A stretch of 64,000 nt of DNA from Bacteroides sp. (lineage in GTDB: Bacteria > Bacteroidota > Bacteroidia > Bacteroidales > Muribaculaceae). The position numbers were made by a program, and so were the translations under genes. Positions within the stretch are counted from its first letter, which is position 1. Every line of letters begins with the position of its first letter. Location: positions 1 to 64,000 of the forward strand of contig JAAVDM010000034.1 of the NCBI GenBank assembly GCA_014801815.1. Direction: 5' to 3'. Below are positions 8,380 through 17,721 of the stretch, in pieces. The notes under the pieces were generated by a model. It was not told the origin of the DNA. It worked only from the letters and a program-made list of their open reading frames with translations, and did not search any database.

Positions 8380-11300
8380 TTATTTTAGGGTTCTCAGATA
8401 GTCTAACCCCTTTTTAAGTCGCTTTCCATTTTCATTTAAGTCATACATGCTTGAACCTGATAATGCCAACCGATCCTGCGGAGTGAGTTGTTGCCAAATC
8501 ATATTATAAGTTTCGTCAACTGCCGAAGCATGTGATTTATATGTGGAACTCATATTTGACTTAAGAGAGTCAAGAACCCTTTCAACTTGATATTGTCCTG
8601 TTTCCCCAGGGATTATGTATTCCATAATACACATGGGAATTAAGGTCGCTAAATTCTCACATACTCTTACATTTGTCTTATTGCTTTGGTAAATAGCATA
8701 TACCTGTTGTAAGGCATCACATTTAGTTATCGCACCACTATTTACTTTGTCCACAATATTACTTAACTTAAGTTGTACTTTTATCTCAACTAATTTATTA
8801 GATGTTGATGTAAACTGGTTTCGGATAAGTCGTGATTTCGAACATATTCTATCTTTTAGAGTATTAAACCGATTCTCATTTGATGAAAATAGTATCGCCA
8901 TCATTTCTTCGGGTACCCCCTCACCTCCTTTTAATGCTTTAACCACGCATTGGTCAAATTCTCGAGTAGAAGATAGTACATTGTCCAAAACCGTTAAATT
9001 CCCATTGTCTCCATTTGTAATATAATTATGAATAAGTGCTTCAACTATATTATCAAGATTTCTCTTCAAATGAGGATTACATTTACAGTAAGTGTAAATG
9101 TCAAATAAGATCGGAGCACCTACTGAAAGTGTTATACTCTTATCATTAAGATTTCTTACAACTTGTTGGTTAATATAATTTGAAAATGCGAAAGCAGCAG
9201 TATCATCTCCGACATTCTTTATTATACCGCCGTAGAAATTATACAAATCCATGCAGTCGGTATCCTGTGCTATATCGGTATTTAATGCTGTCATAATCGA
9301 AGAAACAAGTTGTGAAGTTAAACCAGAGAATTCCTTAATGAAAGAAATTCTTGTAGGTGTAAAGGTACGATTTATCTGTCTTTTACATTCAACTGCATTT
9401 ATAGCAGCTTCTAAATTTGCAGATGCCTCAGAATAACGTGCAAAGTCACCGGTAGATAAGCCATACATACAGCCGACTTCAAGAATTTCTTCCCAGTTTC
9501 CATAATGTCGGCTTGCTTCAACCGTAAGGGAATGCGAAATATCAGATTTGTAATAGTTTGAAAGTGTTAATAAATATGGAGCGACAATAACACAATTCTC
9601 ATCAAGATTCTGGGATGCAAGTTTATCCATCGCCTCTGATTGAACGTTAAGAAACGTCTGATATTCTGCATTATCTTTTATTGCAGCCTCCATTCTTAGA
9701 AGTAGGTTCTTTTGGACTTCTAATATGGATACTACATTAGCATCATTAGGATCTGCATAATTTACATTCTCCGGCAAGTCATCGTCTTGATTATCCAAAT
9801 GTCCAAGCGCATTTTTGAGAGAGAATGTATAGGGGTCATCCCATGTCGTATAGTCTAATGAATCAACAAATAATTTTTGCTGATAAATTGCAGTGACCCA
9901 AATCGAGAGTAATTCTTTGTAATTAGTTTCTGACAAGAGACCTGCTTCAGCAGCTAATAAAGCCATAATGGCAATATTTCTCAATGCTATCGGGTCTGAC
10001 AAATATGCAGAGTCCTGTACTTTTAATTCATTCAGACAATCAAGAAAATCTCCATTTTTATAAAATTTTTCAATGGCAAGACTTCTGATTGCATCTTTGA
10101 GTATTTTAGTTTTTTGAGGTGATACCTGAACGATACTTCTGATATCGGTTAACGTTTGAGTTAAGGATTGCCCAAAGGAGATGGCTTCTTGAGCAGATAA
10201 TTCTGAATTATTAAGTCGGCCTATCTGTTTATTTAAGTTGTCCAAAATAAGTTGTTGTGCTTTAATTTTTTCTTCTTGACAGATTTGAATCAGTTCCGAA
10301 TCACCACTAAGAATTTGGTTATTAATCTCCTCAGCTTCGTTTAAGTTATTTTGTAATATCAGATAGATACACCAACGGAAAGCCAGGTCTTTTTGATATT
10401 GTTTGTCATTCTTAGACTTCAGGATTTGTCTTATCTCTTGTTTATCCTTAATCGACAGACAAATACCGGATTTTAGCTTACAGATAAGAATACGCGCCTT
10501 TATGTCAGAATAATAACCCAACAAAGAAATTATACTTTCGTAGTCGCTTATGGCTTCTTCAAAATTCTTCTCCCTTTCTTTATTTTTCCCTCTTGACATT
10601 AAGAGTTTACAAAGAGCTGTGTTAGCTGATGTGAGAAGTTTTTCTTTGTTCGCAGTATTGCAAGTGTTGTCGATGTCGTTACGGACGGATATTAAATGGT
10701 CAATAGCCTCATTTGAGAGGAGACTATCTGCCACAGATAATTGAACATTCAAATATCTTTCCCAAAGAATCGGTTTGATTACAGATTCTTCTTCTTGCTC
10801 AATAATTTCAAGAATTGAAGAGGCTATTTCGGGAGATGGATTTGAATGTTCTATAGAATTTAAAAATAGAGAGGCATACGACTCGTACCATGCCTGGTTA
10901 TTATCTCGCAATAAAAATAACAGAGAATTAGCTCTGTCCTTATCTTGACAATATATGCTTTCGGCAACTCTTGTTATTTCTGAGACAATTTTCGGAACAA
11001 TTACCTCATAACTTGATTTATCGAATAACTGATTGTGAGATGTCCTTATAGCTAAAGCCTCGCGTAGCTTTTGCTCTTTAACTGTATTGTCTTGAATTCT
11101 TTTTGCCTCGTCCAACAGAATAAGTGCAACTAAAACATCTGCCAATCTGTCTTTTCCTCTTAAAGTTGCGACTTCACTATTGGCGAAACTCTTGTCATAT
11201 TGTCCACTTTTAATGTAGTCTTTAAGGTATTCGGCTTTTTGAGTAAAAAAGGATTGTAATTGAATATGTTGCAAGCCACGATTGATTATCTCAACTCGTT

Positions 11301-12615
11301 TACGACTATTGAGTGGAGCTGCTTCTGCAAGTTTAAAAATCACCCATTCGTACGCTGACTCAACTTTTTTACCTTTACTGAGTAGGATTTCAAATGCCTC
11401 TGTAACATAATCAAGGTTAGTGAAGGCTTTCAGCTTTGTTGTAAATGTTGTGACACAGTCAATACTACTGAGGATTACTGAATCATTTTCTATTATTTGG
11501 GACGCGACATAAATCTTGTCATTCTCGTGACCATTAGAAAGAACACATTCTAATAATCGTTTATTCGGAGCTATACTCCATGAATGAAAGAATTGTCTTT
11601 TGGCCTCTTTTCGGTTTATATGCATCAACCGTTTCAATTCTGCTTCTGCACAATCAATATACTTCTCCCTATACTGATTATTATAAGGTATAAATACTTC
11701 TAATCCTGTGAGTAGATTTATTGAGTTTGTCCCTAATGCTTTATATAGGTATGTTGGAGCTACGAGATTTTTATTATAGTCAGTATTTTGATACAATTTC
11801 AACGCCGAGTCAACGTATAATTTACGTGCCTCGGAATACCTGTCTAAAAGTCGTTGGCTTACCAGAAGACAAGCTACATAGTTATCATTATTAAATGAAT
11901 CTTTAGCTACTTTTAATCCTTTGTCTGTTAGGTGCTTGATGTCACCATCCGATAGATTATATTTAGTCTTGGCATCATTAAATAATTCGTCCAGTTTAAG
12001 GATGCTTTGAGCATTAATACTGTTTAGCACCAATATATCGAAACGTACATCAGAGTATAATTTATAAAATTCCGTAGAACTCAGGACAGATAGGAGTAAT
12101 TCACAAATTCTTTTACATTTCTGTAAATTGGTCTCGTTGTACAGTTGCTTGGCATCAGTAAATAGACTATCGGAAAGTGCTGAAATAAGAGTCGAATCAT
12201 CAGATAAAGATGAGAGATTAGCAACAGCTTGGGTACTTAGAACATATTGCCGAGCAGTATTAACGAACAAAGTTTTTACTTCCCGGACTCCTGCATGATA
12301 AATAGACTGAATGTAGTCAATAGCTATTATTACCGGCTGTCTACGGGAAATAGAGTTAGCAAAATTGATACAATCGGCTTTAAGATTCGTATAATTACTA
12401 TATAGACCGGTAGCCTCACTTATACGAAATCTGTTACCGTCTTCAATCTGTTTATGGTATATTGATAAAAGGACAGATGGAGCCTCAAGATGCTTATCGA
12501 GTATCTCATTAAGAATCTCAATAGCACCATTGAGGTCTCCTTCTGAAAGAAGTCTATTCGCTTTTTGGAAGCGATTATCATAGTATTTGTTTTTTATCCA
12601 AGAAACTACGCCCAT
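8380..12615 (-). CDS. 1411-residue alpha-solenoid (TPR-like) protein of unknown function
   Basis: A very long, almost entirely helical protein. The N terminus (KANRLLSEGDLNGAIEILNEILDKHLEAPSVL) reads as a TPR, and further TPR-like helical pairs with AL-A-x-x-A patterns recur, for example FEEAISDYESIISLLGYYSDIKARILICK. There is no signal peptide, membrane segment or enzyme motif. Its ATG overlaps the stop of the LysM gene (TAATG). By family knowledge such solenoids are scaffolds; inside this operon it may hold the kinase, phosphatase and chaperones together, or be the Hsp70 client. AT-rich compared with the housekeeping genes. Confidence 0.75.
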   Translation of the reverse strand: MGVVSWIKNKYYDNRFQKANRLLSEGDLNGAIEILNEILDKHLEAPSVLLSIYHKQIEDGNRFRISEATGLYSNYTNLKADCINFANSISRRQPVIIAIDYIQSIYHAGVREVKTLFVNTARQYVLSTQAVANLSSLSDDSTLISALSDSLFTDAKQLYNETNLQKCKRICELLLSVLSSTEFYKLYSDVRFDILVLNSINAQSILKLDELFNDAKTKYNLSDGDIKHLTDKGLKVAKDSFNNDNYVACLLVSQRLLDRYSEARKLYVDSALKLYQNTDYNKNLVAPTYLYKALGTNSINLLTGLEVFIPYNNQYREKYIDCAEAELKRLMHINRKEAKRQFFHSWSIAPNKRLLECVLSNGHENDKIYVASQIIENDSVILSSIDCVTTFTTKLKAFTNLDYVTEAFEILLSKGKKVESAYEWVIFKLAEAAPLNSRKRVEIINRGLQHIQLQSFFTQKAEYLKDYIKSGQYDKSFANSEVATLRGKDRLADVLVALILLDEAKRIQDNTVKEQKLREALAIRTSHNQLFDKSSYEVIVPKIVSEITRVAESIYCQDKDRANSLLFLLRDNNQAWYESYASLFLNSIEHSNPSPEIASSILEIIEQEEESVIKPILWERYLNVQLSVADSLLSNEAIDHLISVRNDIDNTCNTANKEKLLTSANTALCKLLMSRGKNKEREKNFEEAISDYESIISLLGYYSDIKARILICKLKSGICLSIKDKQEIRQILKSKNDKQYQKDLAFRWCIYLILQNNLNEAEEINNQILSGDSELIQICQEEKIKAQQLILDNLNKQIGRLNNSELSAQEAISFGQSLTQTLTDIRSIVQVSPQKTKILKDAIRSLAIEKFYKNGDFLDCLNELKVQDSAYLSDPIALRNIAIMALLAAEAGLLSETNYKELLSIWVTAIYQQKLFVDSLDYTTWDDPYTFSLKNALGHLDNQDDDLPENVNYADPNDANVVSILEVQKNLLLRMEAAIKDNAEYQTFLNVQSEAMDKLASQNLDENCVIVAPYLLTLSNYYKSDISHSLTVEASRHYGNWEEILEVGCMYGLSTGDFARYSEASANLEAAINAVECKRQINRTFTPTRISFIKEFSGLTSQLVSSIMTALNTDIAQDTDCMDLYNFYGGIIKNVGDDTAAFAFSNYINQQVVRNLNDKSITLSVGAPILFDIYTYCKCNPHLKRNLDNIVEALIHNYITNGDNGNLTVLDNVLSSTREFDQCVVKALKGGEGVPEEMMAILFSSNENRFNTLKDRICSKSRLIRNQFTSTSNKLVEIKVQLKLSNIVDKVNSGAITKCDALQQVYAIYQSNKTNVRVCENLATLIPMCIMEYIIPGETGQYQVERVLDSLKSNMSSTYKSHASAVDETYNMIWQQLTPQDRLALSGSSMYDLNENGKRLKKGLDYLRTLK

Positions 12616-13148
12616 TATTGTGTTGGAATTTTCAGTGTGTCACCGGGATGAATTACGTCAGTGCTTACTAAATTATTGAGGGATGCAATCTCTTCAAACC
12701 TAAGTTCTGTACCCAATTGTTTGTGACTGATACCTCGGAGGCAATCTCCTTTTTCTACAATGTATATCCTATAATTTGTCTCCGGTATATCAGTAAAGGT
12801 ATACGTAGAAGTTGACTTTGAAAGTTTAGTATTCAGATTCTGAATGCTGTCTTGTAATTCTGAAACTTTGTTCTGTAATTTGGTTATTTCAGCCTCTTTA
12901 TGGGTAAATTTACTGTAAGTAATACAACAGGTTATAATAATAAAGATAAGTAATAAACTAATTGTGCCGAGAAATAGCCATTTGCTACGAAGTTTGACGT
13001 TAGAACTCTCCGGTTGTATTTCTGTTACTTCTCTAAGTCTATTATAGATAAACAAATCTGAGCCGCAACAAGGGCATACCACGTCTTCACGATGGAAGTC
13101 GGGTATGCCTTCTTTGCCGCATATAGGACATTGAATAGAGTGACTCAT
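12615..13148 (-). CDS. Zinc-ribbon, single-TM, LysM protein
   Basis: Three parts are visible in 177 residues. A zinc ribbon at the N terminus has C7-x2-C10 and C25-x-C27-C28. One transmembrane helix (about 57-79, WLFLGTISLLLIFIIITCC) follows, then a short coiled coil. A LysM domain fills the end (YIVEKGDCLRGISHKQLGTELRFEEIASLN... IHPGDTLKIP). With no cleavable signal, the zinc ribbon should be cytoplasmic and LysM periplasmic, where LysM usually binds peptidoglycan. It lies 6 bp downstream of the hsp70 gene and could anchor or sense for the system at the cell envelope. Topology is inferred. Confidence 0.75.
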   Translation of the reverse strand: MSHSIQCPICGKEGIPDFHREDVVCPCCGSDLFIYNRLREVTEIQPESSNVKLRSKWLFLGTISLLLIFIIITCCITYSKFTHKEAEITKLQNKVSELQDSIQNLNTKLSKSTSTYTFTDIPETNYRIYIVEKGDCLRGISHKQLGTELRFEEIASLNNLVSTDVIHPGDTLKIPTQ

Positions 13149-13154
13149 AACTAT

Positions 13155-15362
13155 TTATGCTAAGCCTATATCTATACTAATATGTCCTTGTTGTATTTCT
13201 TCAAGGAGGTCTTCATTGCTCCGAATCAATTCATTCACTTCCACAATATTATGATTGTCAAGCGCACTTGTCATCTCATCGTAGACACATATCGCTCTGC
13301 CTGCAGTCTGAGGATTAGAGGAATTATCTCCGATGAGTTTGAACAAGAAGACATGAGTAAGAAGAGAATACTTTTGGGAAATATGTTCTAATTCTTGACG
13401 CAAAGAATCCTTTTCAAAGTTATCAGTTGAGTTTTTAATTTTGAAAAGTTTTTCTCGCATTTCATTAGCATCTGCCGGATTGAGGAATTTGTTGAATTCG
13501 TTGATGAGGATAGTTGCGAGTATTTCTCCAATATTATTTTCTTGTCTCTCACCCATTAAAGCACGAGTATACGCAGCTCTAATATCTTCTTCGTAATCAC
13601 TCCATTTGGAATCTGTAGGTGAATAGTTGTTCTTATTGATTGAGTCAATAATCTGCTGCACTTCACTGATGAATGTGGACTTCTTGGAATCAGCTACCTG
13701 CGGATTATTTAAGAGTTCTTCCATCTTATGAGAAAGTTCAGAAAGGCAACTGGTATCGTTGTTTCCTCTGCCAAGACGAATTTCAGTCACTTTGCCAGTT
13801 TTTACAACCTTAACTTTTGCTGTCATGGTCTCATTCTCATCAAGATTGAAGGTGAAGTTAAGTTCGCTCATTGCCGGAAGATTTTCCGAAATCGTAAAGA
13901 ATCCGGAAGAAATCTTATCATAACTACCATTTTCTGTATCGGTAAATAATTTTACTTCAATAATCTTTTGATTGTTAGCGATGGTCCGGAACTTCTTGTT
14001 TACTTCAAGGGGGAGGACTTCCTTACTCTCAATAATACGTTCCGTCCTATGAGAGCCGTCAGGATTTTCGAGTTGAATAAAAATTTGGTGCTTAGTTGTT
14101 GAAATAAGTCCTATAGCATCTTCATTAATATCAGTTATCTGTTGTGAAATTGCAGCTTCATCAGAAGGTAAGGTCTGAGCTAAAATCGCTGCACCTTCTG
14201 CTATTGCAAGCATTGGCTTTTCAGAGGAAAGTACTTTTACTTCACCATATTTGTCTACCAACATTTTCTTCACCAACGGAATACAGGAGGAGCCGCCAAC
14301 AAGAAGAATATTATCTATTGTTTCTATAGGAGTGGCTGTTTCCCCAAGCAATTTATCTATTAAGTCGATAGTGCGTTTAATTAATGGTGAAATTAGTGAC
14401 TCAAATGTAGCACGAGTAATTACCAAATCTTCGACAGGTTCATCATCTTCGTTCTCTAAAAATTCACTGAAGAATATAGTCGCTTTCTGAGAACTACTAA
14501 GGTTCTTTTTCGCTTCTTCCACTCCTGCTTTTAGACCACCTATAAAAGCATTCTTTTCTTTTTCTGATTTTTCATCAAGAAGATCAGATAAGACAAAGCC
14601 ATCTCGTTTTTCAATTTCCTTACAAGCGTAATCTGATAATATACGATCAATATCGTCTCCGCCTAACCAGCGGTCTCCTCCACTACCGGACTCAATAAAC
14701 TGGCCATCAACTGCCATTAGGATAGATAGGTCAAATGTGCCACCTCCAAAATCGTACACAAGCACGTGCTTACTTTCGCCCGGCATCATTTTATCAAACC
14801 CATAAGAAATGGCAGCGGCGGTAGGTTCAGCGAGAAGACGCTGAACATGGAGACCGGCCAATTCTGCTGCTTTTTTAGTAGCACTTTTTTGCTTTTCGGT
14901 GAAATATGCAGGTACTGTAATCACAGCATGGGTAACATCTCCCAATTTGCTGCTGGTATCGTTCTTTAATGATTTTAAAATTTCGCTACTGATTTGTTCG
15001 GGACTATATTCTTTCCCTCTTAGAACGACAACAACAGCTTCCTCTGTTCCGCCTGTGGGTTTTTTGATACCATAGGGGTATGCTTTCTTATCAGCGCACA
15101 TTTTTTGAACTTGAGGATCAGAAAAACCGGTACCCATTAGTCGTTTTACCGAAACGATGATGTTCGGTGTGTATCGCTTCCAATTCTTATATGGGCCATT
15201 TCCTATGAGGACTTGCCCACTTTTATCTATAGCGACACAGGAACGGCAGAGATCGGAATCGTTGCCATCCGAACCTTTAGTCTGTATGACTCTGACAGAT
15301 GTATCTTTGAACGCTACAACTGAATTAGTTGTTCCTAAGTCTATGCCTATTGCTTTACCCAT
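13155..15362 (-). CDS. Accessory Hsp70 (DnaK-family) chaperone
   Basis: The 735-residue protein has a full Hsp70 ATPase domain: IGIDLGTTNSVVA (phosphate 1), ITVPAYFTEKQKSATKKAAELAGL, VYDFGGGTFDLS (phosphate 2) and LLVGGSSCIPLVKKML. A DnaK-type substrate-binding sheet follows (about 395-530). The C-terminal 200 residues are a divergent helical region that ends GHISIDIGLA and lacks the EEVD-type tail, so this is not the housekeeping DnaK. Its neighbours are PP2C, the LysM protein, and downstream J-like and GrpE-like genes, which makes an almost self-contained chaperone cycle. Client unknown. Confidence 0.9.
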   Translation of the reverse strand: MGKAIGIDLGTTNSVVAFKDTSVRVIQTKGSDGNDSDLCRSCVAIDKSGQVLIGNGPYKNWKRYTPNIIVSVKRLMGTGFSDPQVQKMCADKKAYPYGIKKPTGGTEEAVVVVLRGKEYSPEQISSEILKSLKNDTSSKLGDVTHAVITVPAYFTEKQKSATKKAAELAGLHVQRLLAEPTAAAISYGFDKMMPGESKHVLVYDFGGGTFDLSILMAVDGQFIESGSGGDRWLGGDDIDRILSDYACKEIEKRDGFVLSDLLDEKSEKEKNAFIGGLKAGVEEAKKNLSSSQKATIFFSEFLENEDDEPVEDLVITRATFESLISPLIKRTIDLIDKLLGETATPIETIDNILLVGGSSCIPLVKKMLVDKYGEVKVLSSEKPMLAIAEGAAILAQTLPSDEAAISQQITDINEDAIGLISTTKHQIFIQLENPDGSHRTERIIESKEVLPLEVNKKFRTIANNQKIIEVKLFTDTENGSYDKISSGFFTISENLPAMSELNFTFNLDENETMTAKVKVVKTGKVTEIRLGRGNNDTSCLSELSHKMEELLNNPQVADSKKSTFISEVQQIIDSINKNNYSPTDSKWSDYEEDIRAAYTRALMGERQENNIGEILATILINEFNKFLNPADANEMREKLFKIKNSTDNFEKDSLRQELEHISQKYSLLTHVFLFKLIGDNSSNPQTAGRAICVYDEMTSALDNHNIVEVNELIRSNEDLLEEIQQGHISIDIGLA

Positions 15363-15377
15363 AATAGATATAGATTA

Positions 15378-16919
15378 TTAGTTGTTTTTATTATCTTTAT
15401 TTAATATTTCTTTAGCTTGTGCTTCAGATTCATTTTCCATTTCAGCGATCTTTTCTTCAGAAAGCTTGGCTTGAGATGCTTTTTCATACACCTCATTAGG
15501 ATTATCTGCATTATTTACGTCCATAGAAGCCGACAAGTGGCTGGAGCGTGTATCTTCTGTCCGATCTAAAATATCAGATTTAGATGACTGAGGGTAAATC
15601 TCGATCTCCAATTCATTTGCTTGTTGTCTTAAATTGTCCACACGAATCTTACTTATGCTAATCCATTCACAAAGTTGATTTTTAAGATTCTGAAGTTTAA
15701 CTTTGTATTGTTCAATTTCCGTTTCAATATTTGAAACTTCTTTTGACAATGATTCATAGTGGAACTTTTTTTCGGCTCTCAATTTAATGACCTTTTTCCA
15801 CCAATTCCAAATACTTTCTGCTTCTTCATCACGAGCAATTTTCTGTTGTTCAAGATGATCTTCAGTTTTTAGTATTTTCTTTTGGATAAGATCAATGGAT
15901 TCCTGTCGCTCCTTTTTTTCTTTTGTCAAGGAACGAACTTCTGAAATTATAGCGTAATACTCCAAAGCTTTGGAAAGATAGTCCGTGTCGATTATTGCTG
16001 CCACAGACATGTCATCGTGGCTTCCCCGCTTACTCAAATCTGACAATGATGTTGTAAGAAGAGATTTTGCTTCTTCAAACTCACGTTCATTAAAAACTTT
16101 CAGAAGATTACTGTAAAACTTGTGAATTAGTTCTGTTTGAATGAATGTATCTTCAATCCCATCGCTGCCTAATGCAAAGGCTAAGGGGAAATATCCAGTT
16201 CCATCGAAAGCATAACGAAATTCTTCAACGGGAGAATAGTCGCAAAGAGATGTCGTAACATTAAGGAAACAATTGCAGTCCCATGGAACAGGTTCGTACC
16301 AGTACATCAGTCTATCACATACATATAACTTACCATCACCGATTTGAAATGCAAACCAATAATTCGGTGTCCGTACAGCCGCTATCAAAGTCGAACCGTA
16401 TGCCTTTTCAATACGTCTTGATCCTATACATTCTTTTTCTTTTCTTGAAAAAGGATTATCATCTAAGTGCTGTATAATCTTATTACGCCATGCATCTGTA
16501 ATACTATTGAAAAGTTTTCTAAAGTGGTTTTCTATTTCCGGAAAGGATTGTTTAGCTTTTACATATTGAAGATTTTGCCTCAATAATTCTAATTCACCTT
16601 CTGACAGCTCGGATAACTCTCGTTTTTTACCATCTTTCCCGATGCGAGGATCTGAAGTTGGAATGACAGTATTTGCACCTTTTTTCCCATTGAAGGTATC
16701 AGAAGGTAAATTATTTATAAATTGAATAATTTTTTCAAGTGCAATATCAGCTGCTAACTGAGATCCTACATCACTACGAACATAACTTTCTCCGCCATGT
16801 CCATCACAGACAATAGCAATATGTACACCATCTTTTTGATAACATACGCCATTGTCTTGGCATGGTTTATTTGAAGCAATGTGACTTGATCCTGTAGCCT
16901 TAGTATAGAAAGTTATCAT
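15378..16919 (-). CDS. PP2C-family protein phosphatase with C-terminal coiled coil (TerY-P triad)
   Basis: Residues 1-320 form a PP2C (PPM) domain: an early metal-site aspartate (PCQD, D22), VCDGHGG (39-43), FAFQIGDGKLYV, FALGSDG and GSHDDMS. PPM enzymes remove phosphate from Ser/Thr and use two Mn/Mg ions. After the domain come about 130 residues of coiled coil and a Lys/Glu-rich tail. The frame is open to 16997, but the ATG at 16919 (MITFYTKATGSSH) begins directly at the catalytic domain and lies 22 bp after the terY-like stop, so I chose it; 513 residues. It should counteract the kinase encoded two genes upstream. Confidence 0.85.
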   Translation of the reverse strand: MITFYTKATGSSHIASNKPCQDNGVCYQKDGVHIAIVCDGHGGESYVRSDVGSQLAADIALEKIIQFINNLPSDTFNGKKGANTVIPTSDPRIGKDGKKRELSELSEGELELLRQNLQYVKAKQSFPEIENHFRKLFNSITDAWRNKIIQHLDDNPFSRKEKECIGSRRIEKAYGSTLIAAVRTPNYWFAFQIGDGKLYVCDRLMYWYEPVPWDCNCFLNVTTSLCDYSPVEEFRYAFDGTGYFPLAFALGSDGIEDTFIQTELIHKFYSNLLKVFNEREFEEAKSLLTTSLSDLSKRGSHDDMSVAAIIDTDYLSKALEYYAIISEVRSLTKEKKERQESIDLIQKKILKTEDHLEQQKIARDEEAESIWNWWKKVIKLRAEKKFHYESLSKEVSNIETEIEQYKVKLQNLKNQLCEWISISKIRVDNLRQQANELEIEIYPQSSKSDILDRTEDTRSSHLSASMDVNNADNPNEVYEKASQAKLSEEKIAEMENESEAQAKEILNKDNKNN

Positions 16920-16941
16920 TCTCTTTACTTTTACCAAACTT

Positions 16942-17709
16942 TTACCAACCACTCCACACATCGGTTCCGGCATTGGCGGTGGAGTTACCCACATCAATCC
17001 CTTTTAGGGTAGGATCGTTTGCTATATCTGTTTGTATCGTATTAATCGTTTCAGTTGCTTTGTCCGGAGCATCTTTACCTGCGGATGTGTTTTTGCTGTT
17101 TACTCTTGATGCGGTTACCGAAACCATTCGGATGACTTTTTTTAACTCATCCACATTATGTACAGTGAGAACAGCTTCTTCGTTTCCTGTGAAATCTATG
17201 AGTGTAGATTTAACACAATCATCTCCAATTGCAATAGCAACTTTTGTGGCCACTTTGAACCAATTATTAGCTTTTAGCTTGTCTAAAGCATATTCAGTCT
17301 GGTCAGTTGGGGCACCATCGGAGAGAAGAATGATGACTGGTGCAAACGATCCTGTAGCCTCCTTCATAAAGCCATGACTTTGTGACAGCTTTTGAGAAAG
17401 ATTGTCATAAGCTCCTCCCAGTGATGTCAGACCTCCGGCTTGAAGATCCCTCCATTCAAAAGATGTGACATCTATTGGAGTCGGATACATCCATTCACAT
17501 CTGCTTGAGAATTCAAGAACAGCAATTTTTATTTTAGAATCAGGATTGTTTGTAGAAATCTCCTCTATAATAGGTAGAGTTTCACGCACCGCTGTATTTA
17601 AAGCACCAATTTTTGCCCCTGACATACTGCCAGATGTGTCGACAAGGTAGAATATTGTCATTACCTTACGTGGAATTTCATCCACAATTTCAAAAGGGTC
17701 GTTTTCCAT
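16942..17709 (-). CDS. TerY-like von Willebrand factor A protein
   Basis: A cytoplasmic vWA domain of about 195 residues with a complete metal-ion-dependent adhesion site: D24-T-S26-G-S28, T95 in GGLTSLGGAY and D131 in LLSDGAPTD. The layout FYLVDTSGSMSG... matches TerY, the vWA partner in TerY-P triads. The remaining 60 residues are polar, Ser/Thr/Asn-rich and end NAGTDVWSGW, which could be a phosphorylation tail (inference). It lies between kinase and phosphatase with 12- and 22-bp gaps, so the three genes form a classic triad. Confidence 0.88.
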   Translation of the reverse strand: MENDPFEIVDEIPRKVMTIFYLVDTSGSMSGAKIGALNTAVRETLPIIEEISTNNPDSKIKIAVLEFSSRCEWMYPTPIDVTSFEWRDLQAGGLTSLGGAYDNLSQKLSQSHGFMKEATGSFAPVIILLSDGAPTDQTEYALDKLKANNWFKVATKVAIAIGDDCVKSTLIDFTGNEEAVLTVHNVDELKKVIRMVSVTASRVNSKNTSAGKDAPDKATETINTIQTDIANDPTLKGIDVGNSTANAGTDVWSGW

Positions 17710-17721
17710 TAGTTTTTAATA

